Position numbers and translations under genes: made by a program. Shown here piece after piece: positions 58,483-64,000 of a stretch of 64,000 bases of DNA; within the stretch, counting starts at the first letter, position 1; each line of letters begins with the position of its first letter. Below the pieces are notes generated by a model. The model was not told where the DNA came from, did no database searches, and saw nothing but the letters and a program-made list of their open reading frames with translations. The DNA is from Saccharopolyspora_C sp040643635 (GTDB lineage: Bacteria; Actinomycetota; Actinomycetes; Mycobacteriales; Pseudonocardiaceae): assembly GCF_040643635.1 (NCBI RefSeq), contig NZ_JBEYUS010000030.1, forward strand, positions 6,344 through 70,343. The letters run 5' to 3'.

Positions 58483-59507
58483 TCAGCGAGGTGAACGACT
58501 ACCCGGCCGCGGCGGACCCGGCTCCGGCGGGCGTCCCGTACCACCTGCTCGCCCGCGACGCCCGGCACCGCTGGTGGCGCCCGCTGGTGGCGCTGCTCGT
58601 GTTCGCGGTGCTGGCGTTCGTGCTGCTGCTGGCCGTGATGCTGGTGCTGGGCGCGTCCGTGCTGTACCCGGCGGGCTTCGGCGACCTGCGGATCGCCGGG
58701 CTGGTGCTGGACCCGGACTCGGTCGAAGCGCTGGTGCGGGATCCGTTCGCGCTGCTGTTCGTCTCGTTCGGGGCGCTGGTCTCGCTGATCCCGGCCGCGG
58801 TGCTCACCGCGCTGTGGGTGCAGCGGCGCAGCCCGCGGCAGCTGATCGGCGTCACCGGCCGGTTCCGGTGGCGGTGGCTCGGGGAGTGCCTGCTCGCCGC
58901 CCTCGCGGTGTTCCTCGTCGCGTTCGCGGTCTCGGCGCTGCTGACCTGGGCCACCGGCCGCTCGTTCGGGACGGGGTTCCCCGGCTGGGCCGACTACGCG
59001 CGGATCGCGGTGCTGGCGCTGGTGGTGGTGCCGGTGCAGAGCGCCGCCGAGGAGTTCGCCTTCCGCGGGTTCCTGCTGCAGGCGGTCAGCGCCTGGTTCC
59101 GCACCCCGTGGCCCGCGATCGTGCTGACCTCGCTCCTCTTCCTGCTCGGCCACGGCTACACCGATCCGCTGGTGTGGTGCCAGCTGCTGGTGATGGCGGT
59201 GGCGATGTGCAGGCTGGCGGTGCTCACCGGCGGGCTGGAGGCGGCGATCGCGCTGCACGTGGTGAACAACGTGCTGAGCCTGCTGGTCGGCGGCCTCAGC
59301 GGGGTACCCGGTATCGAGCAGGCCGGGGACTTCCCCGTCGGCGACGTGCTGCCGTTCATCGCGGCGGTGCTCGCCTACGCCTGGTGGGCGGAGCGGCGGG
59401 CCGCGCGGCGCGGCGCGTGGAACGTCACCGGCGGACGGGTGGAGCTGCGGCCGTGGTCGCTGCGACCCGCCACCCAAGACGATCTCCGGCCCGAGGGCTC
59501 GGGGTAG
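58479..59507 (+). CDS. CPBP-family intramembrane metalloprotease
   Basis: The product is 342 residues with about eight membrane segments. The CPBP/Rce1 motifs are EEFAFRG (EExxxR), LLGHGYTDP (His) and HVVNNVLS (HxxxN/B). Such proteins are membrane endopeptidases, some acting in bacteriocin maturation or immunity, or as anti-sigma proteases. ATG 58479 lies in the ATGA overlap with the patatin, so co-translation is likely; a GTG at 58491 is the alternative. Coupling to a phospholipase suggests common work at the membrane. Confidence 0.87.
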   Translation: MISEVNDYPAAADPAPAGVPYHLLARDARHRWWRPLVALLVFAVLAFVLLLAVMLVLGASVLYPAGFGDLRIAGLVLDPDSVEALVRDPFALLFVSFGALVSLIPAAVLTALWVQRRSPRQLIGVTGRFRWRWLGECLLAALAVFLVAFAVSALLTWATGRSFGTGFPGWADYARIAVLALVVVPVQSAAEEFAFRGFLLQAVSAWFRTPWPAIVLTSLLFLLGHGYTDPLVWCQLLVMAVAMCRLAVLTGGLEAAIALHVVNNVLSLLVGGLSGVPGIEQAGDFPVGDVLPFIAAVLAYAWWAERRAARRGAWNVTGGRVELRPWSLRPATQDDLRPEGSG

Positions 59508-59585
59508 CCTGGAGGCGGGGACGATCGGGGACGAATCGGGCTTCGGCCGTCCCGCCAGGAAGTGCGCTCCACGGAGGTGTCAGCG

Positions 59586-60113
59586 GTGTCCTACCCGTTT
59601 TCCGGCTCGGCTCGGCCGGCGCCGGGTTCACCGAGCAGCATGCCCACCCCGCCGACGGGGTGGCCGATCGGCTCGTACGGCACGTACGAGGAGGCGCAGC
59701 GCGCGGTCGACCACCTGGCCGGCTCCGACTTCCCGGTGCGGGAGGTGACCATCGTCGGTGTCGACCTGATGCTCGTGGAGCGGGTCACCGGCAAACTGAC
59801 CTGGGGCAAGGTGCTGGCCGGGGGCGCGGCCTCCGGTGCGTGGATCGGGCTGCTGATCGGCCTGGTGATGAGCATCGCGGCGCCGCAGGGCACCGGCGCG
59901 CTGAGCTCGATGCTGGCCGGGCTGGCCGGCGGCATCCTGATCGGCGTCGGCTTCGCCGCGGCCGGGTACGCGGCGATGCGCGGGCGGCGGGACTTCTCCT
60001 CGGCGAGCCAGCTGGTCGCGGGGCGCTACGACGTGCTCGCCCAGCCCCGGCACGCCGAGCACGGCCGGAACCTCCTCGCGCACCTGGCGATGCGGCCGCA
60101 AGCCTCTCCGTGA
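59586..60113 (+). CDS. general-stress-type membrane protein (Rv1234-like)
   Basis: The product is 175 residues. An N-terminal general-stress-protein-17M-like domain (PIGSYGTYEEAQRAVDHLAGSDFPVREVTIVG core) is followed by two glycine-rich membrane segments (LAGGAASGAWIGLLIGLVMS core, LAGLAGGILIGVGFAAAGYA core) and a cytoplasmic tail. GTG 59586 has GGAGGTG seven bases before. The position before lpqY matches the membrane protein Rv1234. Function unknown; the name reflects similarity of the first domain only. Confidence 0.85.
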   Translation: MSYPFSGSARPAPGSPSSMPTPPTGWPIGSYGTYEEAQRAVDHLAGSDFPVREVTIVGVDLMLVERVTGKLTWGKVLAGGAASGAWIGLLIGLVMSIAAPQGTGALSSMLAGLAGGILIGVGFAAAGYAAMRGRRDFSSASQLVAGRYDVLAQPRHAEHGRNLLAHLAMRPQASP

Positions 60114-60182
60114 GCTCGCCCGGCCCGGGCGGCGTGGCGTCCGCCCGGGACGCGTTCGCGATCCCGCCGCGGCGGACGGCGG

Positions 60183-60443
60183 TCAGCCGCCGTAGTGGTA
60201 CCGGCAGGCGGCGATCTGGATCTGGTCTTCGTGGACCCGGTGCACCGAGCGGTGCTCATCGGTGATGCGGCGGGACCAGAACCCGTGGAAGCCGTGCTTG
60301 AGCGGTTCCGGCTTGCCGATGCCCTCGTTCCCGTTCCGCTCGACGTCCTTGAGCAGCGTGTCGATCCTCTTGAGGATCTTGCGGTCCTGGGTCTGCCACC
60401 GGACGTAATCCGCCCACGCGTTCTCGTCCCGGACGAGCTTCAT
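60183..60443 (-). CDS. yoeB: YoeB-type mRNA interferase toxin
   Basis: The product is 86 residues and lines up nearly end to end with E. coli YoeB as I remember it: KLVRDENAWADYVRWQTQD, GKPEPLKH, GFWSRRITDEHRSVHRV and the C-terminal ACRYHY. The residues used for ribosome-dependent mRNA cleavage, Glu in KPEP, Arg in EHR, and the terminal His-Tyr, are kept. Two extra glycines follow the terminal tyrosine. It overlaps the antitoxin gene by four bases. Confidence 0.94.
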   Translation of the reverse strand: MKLVRDENAWADYVRWQTQDRKILKRIDTLLKDVERNGNEGIGKPEPLKHGFHGFWSRRITDEHRSVHRVHEDQIQIAACRYHYGG

Positions 60444-60691
60444 TCGACGAGGTCCCGCGTGGTGCCCCCGCCGTGCTCCAGCCGCTCGAACGAGGCCAGC
60501 AACCTGCGGGCGTTCTCCGGGCTCTTGAGCAGGTAGGCCGTTTCCTTCAGCGACTCGTAGTCGTCCAGCGCGACCATGACGACCGGCTCGTGCCCGGCCC
60601 TCGTGATCACGACCTCCTCGCGGTCGTCGACCACGGAGTTCAGCGTTTCGGCGTACTTGGCGCGGGACTCGGAATAGGACATCGTCTTCAT
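60440..60691 (-). CDS. yefM: YefM/Phd-type antitoxin
   Basis: The product is 83 residues: MKTMSYSESRAKYAETLNSV core SYSESRAKYAETLNSVVDD, EEVVITRAGHEPVVMVALDD core and a C-terminal toxin-binding tail AYLLKSPENARRLLASFERL core. It neutralises YoeB and represses the operon by DNA binding. GGAGG precedes ATG 60691; ATG 60682 is an alternative. The module is placed between core genes corresponding to Rv1234 and Rv1235. Confidence 0.94.
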   Translation of the reverse strand: MKTMSYSESRAKYAETLNSVVDDREEVVITRAGHEPVVMVALDDYESLKETAYLLKSPENARRLLASFERLEHGGGTTRDLVE

Positions 60692-60704
60692 CGGCCACCT
60701 CCTC

Positions 60705-60726
60705 GGCGTACGGGAAGTTGTACGCC
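60705..60726. promoter_or_regulatory. YefM operator with two GTAC cores
   Basis: GGCGTAC (60705-60711) and GTACGCC (60720-60726) form an inverted repeat, and the two GTAC cores (60708 and 60720) are exactly 12 bp apart. E. coli YefM binds paired TGTACA-type motifs with the same spacing. It lies 14 bases before the antitoxin start. Confidence 0.7.
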
Positions 60727-60922
60727 TCTTCCGCTCGTGCCGTTACCCCGCACCGTTCGCGGACACCGGTGGTGCGCACGGTTGGGGGCTTGTCGGAGGT
60801 GTCGGCGGCGCCCTAGGTTGCTGTCACCGCGCTGATCATCGGTGCGGCGGTGGCGTGCGACGGGGCGCGGGCACTCGGCCTCGGCGTGGCCGCGCGCGAG
60901 CAGACCGGGAGGTCCGACCACG

Positions 60923-62194
60923 GTGAGGGTGCGCAGACGCGCTGGGGGCGCGGTCCGGCTGGCCGCGGCGTGCGGGACGGCGGTGCTGGCCGTCTCGGCC
61001 CTGAGCGCCTGCGCTGCCCCGCGGCACGACGACGTCGTCAACCTGTACTACGCGCCGGAGGAGAACCTCCAGACCGTCGTGGACCGGTGCAACGACCAGG
61101 CCGGCGGCCGGTACCGCATCGTCTACCACAAGCTGCCGCGCGACGCGGACGGCCAGCGCGAGCAGCTGGTGCGCAGGCTGGCCGCGCAGGACGACGGCAT
61201 GGACGTGCTCGGCCTGGACACCACCTGGACCGCGGAGTTCGCCCGCGCCGGCTGGGTCCGCGAGTGGACCGGCGCGGACCGGCAGCGAGCCGAGGAAGGC
61301 ACCCTCGCCGGACCGCTGGCCTCGGCCCGCTACGGCGGGAAGCTGTTCGGGGCGCCGAAGAACACCAACGTGCAGCTGCTCTGGTACCGCTCCGACATGG
61401 TGGACCGGCCCCCGCGCACCTGGGACGAGATGATCGAGCAGGCGAAGCGGTTCGAGGCCGCGGGCGAGCCGTCGACGATCCTCGTCCCGGGCGCCCAGTT
61501 CGAGGGCTACGTGGTGCAGTTCAACACCCTGCTCGCCTCCGCGGGTGGGAAGCTGATCTCCGACGACGGCACCCGCGCCGTGGTCGACGAGGGCGTGGTG
61601 CGGGCGCTGGAGCAGCTCAAGGCCCTCGCCGATTCCGGGCTGACCAGCCGGTCCATGTCCAACTCGCAGGAGGACGACGTCCGGCTGGAGTTCCAGCAGG
61701 GCGACGCGGCGTTCCAGCTGAACTGGCCGTTCGTCTACCCGTCGATGCAGGAGGACGCGCCGGACATCGCGCGGAACGTCCGCTGGGCCCGCTACCCGAG
61801 CTCCGACCCGGCGCGGCCCAGCAAGGTCACCCTCGGCGGGTTCAACCTCGCCGTCAGCGCCCACTCGCCGAACCCGCGCGCGTCCTTCGACGCGGCGCTG
61901 TGCCTGCGCAGCGCGGACAGCCAGCGGTTCTCCGCGATCCACGACGGGGTGCCGCCCACCATCGAATCGGTCTACGCCGCACCCGAGATGGCCGCAGAGT
62001 ACCCGATGCGCGACACCATCCTCGCCGAGTTGCGGGATCCGGCGATCCGCCCGATCACGCCCGCCTACCAGAACGTCTCGACGGTGCTGTCGAAGCTGCT
62101 GTCCCCGGCGTCGCGGATCGACCCGCCGCGTACCGCCGAGCGGATCCGCACCGAGGTGCAGAAGGCCCTGGACTCGCGGGGGGTGCTGCCGTGA
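60923..62194 (+). CDS. lpqY: sugar (trehalose-type) ABC transporter binding lipoprotein
   Basis: The product is 423 residues. A twin-arginine-like basic start (VRVRRRAGG) and the lipobox ALSAC (about residues 29-33) are followed by an MBP-type binding protein: VNLYYAPEENLQTVVDRCND core, DVLGLDTTWTAEFARAGWV core and VTLGGFNLAVSAHSPNP. It resembles LpqY, the trehalose receptor of mycobacteria, and gene order with sugA and sugB agrees. GTG 60923 is ten bases after GGGAGG. It overlaps sugA by four bases. Confidence 0.87.
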   Translation: MRVRRRAGGAVRLAAACGTAVLAVSALSACAAPRHDDVVNLYYAPEENLQTVVDRCNDQAGGRYRIVYHKLPRDADGQREQLVRRLAAQDDGMDVLGLDTTWTAEFARAGWVREWTGADRQRAEEGTLAGPLASARYGGKLFGAPKNTNVQLLWYRSDMVDRPPRTWDEMIEQAKRFEAAGEPSTILVPGAQFEGYVVQFNTLLASAGGKLISDDGTRAVVDEGVVRALEQLKALADSGLTSRSMSNSQEDDVRLEFQQGDAAFQLNWPFVYPSMQEDAPDIARNVRWARYPSSDPARPSKVTLGGFNLAVSAHSPNPRASFDAALCLRSADSQRFSAIHDGVPPTIESVYAAPEMAAEYPMRDTILAELRDPAIRPITPAYQNVSTVLSKLLSPASRIDPPRTAERIRTEVQKALDSRGVLP

Positions 62195-63087
62195 CGTCCG
62201 CCGTCGACCAGGCGAAGCGCGCCGAGCGCAGGCTCGGCTGGATGCTGTGCGCACCGGCCGCGCTGGTGATGCTGGCCGTCACCGGCTGGCCGATCCTGCA
62301 CGCGGTGTGGCTGTCGTTCCAGCGCTACGACCTCAAGTACCCGGACCAGCGCGAGTTCGTGGGCCTGGAGAACTACCTGACGGTGCTGTCCGACCAGTAC
62401 TGGTGGACGGCGTTCGGCACCACGCTGCTCATCGTCGCGACCCAGCTGGTCATCGAGTTCGTGCTGGGCATGGCGTTGGCGCTGATCATGCACCGTGCGG
62501 TGCTCGGGCGCGGCCTGGTGCGCACGGTCAGCCTCATCCCGTACGGCATCGTCACCGTCGTCGCCGCGTTCAGCTGGCGCTACGCGTGGACCCCGGACAC
62601 CGGCTACCTGGCGAACCTGGTCACCGACGGCGCGCCGCTGACCGAGCGCGGCAGCGCGCTGGCGATCATCGTGCTGGCCGAGGTGTGGAAGACGACGCCG
62701 TTCATGGCGCTGCTGCTGATGACCGGGCTGGCGCTGGTGTCCGAGGACCTGCTGGAGGCGGCGCGGATCGACGGCGCCTCCCCCTGGCAGCGGTTCACGA
62801 AGGTGATGCTGCCGGTGATGAAGCCGGCGATCCTGGTGGCGGTGCTGTTCCGCACGCTCGACGCGTTCCGGGTCTTCGACAACATCGTGGTGCTCACCGA
62901 CGGCGCGCAGGACACCTCCTCGGTGTCGGTGCTGGCCTACAACAACCTGATCAAGGGGTTGAACCTCGGCATCGGCTCCACCATGTCGGTGCTGATCTTC
63001 CTGGCGGTGGCGCTGATCGCGTTCCTGTTCGTGAAGCTGTTCGGCGCGGCCGCGCCCGGCGCCGACGAGGACGGGGGCCGCCGATGA
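62191..63087 (+). CDS. sugA: sugar ABC transporter permease SugA
   Basis: The product is 298 residues with six membrane segments of the MalF class. The EAA loop is EDLLEAARIDGASPWQRF core EAARIDGASPWQ. It begins in the GTGA overlap with lpqY and ends in the ATGA overlap with sugB. Together they import trehalose or a related glucoside. Confidence 0.9.
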   Translation: MTSAVDQAKRAERRLGWMLCAPAALVMLAVTGWPILHAVWLSFQRYDLKYPDQREFVGLENYLTVLSDQYWWTAFGTTLLIVATQLVIEFVLGMALALIMHRAVLGRGLVRTVSLIPYGIVTVVAAFSWRYAWTPDTGYLANLVTDGAPLTERGSALAIIVLAEVWKTTPFMALLLMTGLALVSEDLLEAARIDGASPWQRFTKVMLPVMKPAILVAVLFRTLDAFRVFDNIVVLTDGAQDTSSVSVLAYNNLIKGLNLGIGSTMSVLIFLAVALIAFLFVKLFGAAAPGADEDGGRR

Positions 63088-63914
63088 GCCGGAAACCCGC
63101 CGACACCGCCAAGTGGACGGTGCTCAACGCGGTGGTGGTGGCCTACGCGCTGGTGCCGGTGCTGTGGATCGTGTCGCTGTCGTTCAAGACCTCCGCGGGG
63201 CTCAGCGACGGCCGGTTCATCCCGGCGGAGTGGACGCTGGCGAACTACGCGGCGATCTTCCAGACCGGCGAGTTCCTGCGGGCGCTGGTCAACTCGATCG
63301 GCATCGCGCTGATCTCCACGGCGATCGCGGTGGTGCTGGGTGCGATGGCGGCCTACGCGATCGCGCGGCTGGACTTCCCCGGCAAGCGGGCGCTGGTGGG
63401 GGTGTCGCTGCTCATCGCGATGTTCCCGCAGGTCTCGCTGGTTTCACCGCTGTTCGAGATCGAGCGGACGCTCGGGCTGTTCGACACCTGGCCGGGGCTG
63501 GTGCTGCCGTACACCACGTTCTCGCTGCCGCTGGCGATCTACACGTTGTCCGCGTTCTTCCGCGAGATCCCGTGGCAGCTGGAGGAGGCGGCCACCGTGG
63601 ACGGCGCGACGCCGGGGCAGGCGTTCCGGAAGGTGATCGCCCCGCTGGCGGCGCCCGGGGTGTTCACCACGGCGATCCTGGTGTTCATCTTCTGCTGGAA
63701 CGACTTCCTGTTCGCGATCTCGCTGACCTCGACGGAGGCGTCCCGCACGGTGCCGGTGGCGTTGCAGTTCTTCACCGGCGACTCGCAGTTCGAGGACCCG
63801 ACCGGGACGATCGCCGCCGCGGCCGTGGTGATCACGGTGCCGATCGTGCTGTTCGTGCTGCTGTTCCAGCGCCGCATCGTCTCCGGGCTGACCTCCGGGG
63901 CGGTCAAGGAATGA
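63084..63914 (+). CDS. sugB: sugar ABC transporter permease SugB
   Basis: The product is 276 residues with six membrane segments of the MalG class. The EAA loop is LEEAATVDGATPGQAF, followed by APLAAPGVFTTAILVFIFCWND core. It overlaps sugA by four bases. The ATPase gene sugC should follow immediately, but the sequence after 63914 does not encode one. Confidence 0.9.
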   Translation: MSRKPADTAKWTVLNAVVVAYALVPVLWIVSLSFKTSAGLSDGRFIPAEWTLANYAAIFQTGEFLRALVNSIGIALISTAIAVVLGAMAAYAIARLDFPGKRALVGVSLLIAMFPQVSLVSPLFEIERTLGLFDTWPGLVLPYTTFSLPLAIYTLSAFFREIPWQLEEAATVDGATPGQAFRKVIAPLAAPGVFTTAILVFIFCWNDFLFAISLTSTEASRTVPVALQFFTGDSQFEDPTGTIAAAAVVITVPIVLFVLLFQRRIVSGLTSGAVKE

Positions 63915-64000
63915 CCGCGGCCCGGGCGGCCGGGGTCGGCGGGGGGGGGGGGGCGGGTGCGCGCCGGGAGGGGGTGGCGGCGGACAACAGGGGCCCTTAG
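63915..64000. other. low-quality or contig-end sequence with G13 run
   Basis: A run of 13 G residues (63941-63953) is followed by G-rich, non-coding-like sequence and a stop. The reading frame from ATG 63911 gives a glycine-rich peptide with no Walker motif, unlike the expected SugC start. It probably represents an unreliable end of an assembly rather than biology. Confidence 0.6.

Noticed and set aside
60183..60726. Genomic island around the YefM/YoeB genes
   Set aside because: No integrase, repeats or tRNA edge are visible; only the two-gene module separates conserved neighbours.
63911..64000. sugC start at ATG 63911
   Set aside because: The frame gives a Gly-rich 29-residue peptide with a stop and no ATPase motif; the sequence here looks unreliable.

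Overview
The window is chromosomal DNA of very high GC (over 70% by eye) from an actinomycete, most likely in or near Pseudonocardiaceae; Saccharopolyspora-like is a guess from gene style, not a measured assignment. Support for the phylum comes from mshB (mycothiol), the SigE/RseA/HtrA/TatB block, a DUF3117 protein, a DivIVA-like protein, LpqW and LpqY-SugAB homologues, and many leaderless genes with a TANNNT box six to eight bases before the start codon. Much of the gene order follows the Mycobacterium tuberculosis Rv1165-Rv1237 stretch: typA, lpqW, mshB, Rv1171-like, fdxC, dapC, dapD/dapE, LOG, folP2, DivIVA-like, DUF3117, methyltransferase/sigE/rseA/htrA/tatB, mrp, Rv1232c-like, lpqY-sugAB.

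Layout. 1-2277: tail of sbcC, a low-complexity lipoprotein, a 17-bp minisatellite and ychF. 2416-9611: accessory genes, namely a nitroreductase/TetR pair with a palindromic operator, a YjaB-like acetyltransferase, an XRE regulator divergent from a hydrolase, DUF2255 and DUF6157 proteins, a 30-residue zinc-ribbon peptide, a D-amino-acid-oxidase-like enzyme and a pterin dehydratase. 9676-13516: a TPP riboswitch in front of thiBPQ. 13606-18851: an ABC exporter with a LolA/RseB-like exported protein, divergent from a response regulator/histidine kinase pair. 18997-24124: a Nudix fusion, trpS with a Trp-codon leader peptide, small proteins and typA. 24276-30739: lpqW, LURP-like, mshB, membrane and acidic-repeat proteins, ferredoxin and dapC. 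30879-40993: CHAD protein, dapD/dapE, slipin, two LOG proteins, folP2, small regulators, enoyl-CoA hydratase and DUF3117. 41127-51707: pepA, LysR/MFS pair, tatB-htrA-rseA-sigE, methyltransferase, mrp and MarR. 51762-63914: DUF1003 and MgtE_N/CBS proteins, CoA-ester lyase, a giant patatin coupled to a CPBP protease, a stress-type membrane protein, a YefM/YoeB module and lpqY-sugA-sugB. The last ~60 bases contain a 13-G run and look unreliable.

How the parts connect. DapC, DapD and DapE are consecutive steps of the succinylase diaminopimelate/lysine route. Cell-envelope stress is a recurring theme: SigE with its anti-sigma factor and HtrA, the two-component system beside an ABC exporter, and LpqW. 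A candidate regulatory motif, CTGAG repeated at exactly 11-bp spacing, lies in front of the two-component operon, lpqW and sigE and could tie these loci into one regulon.

Most notable non-coding signals: the trpS leader peptide with tandem Trp codons; the phased CTGAG repeats; the SigE-type autoregulatory promoter in front of sigE; a three-copy intergenic element placed just after stop codons; and two unrelated minisatellites that share a 17-bp period. I found no tRNA, rRNA, CRISPR, insertion sequence or prophage.
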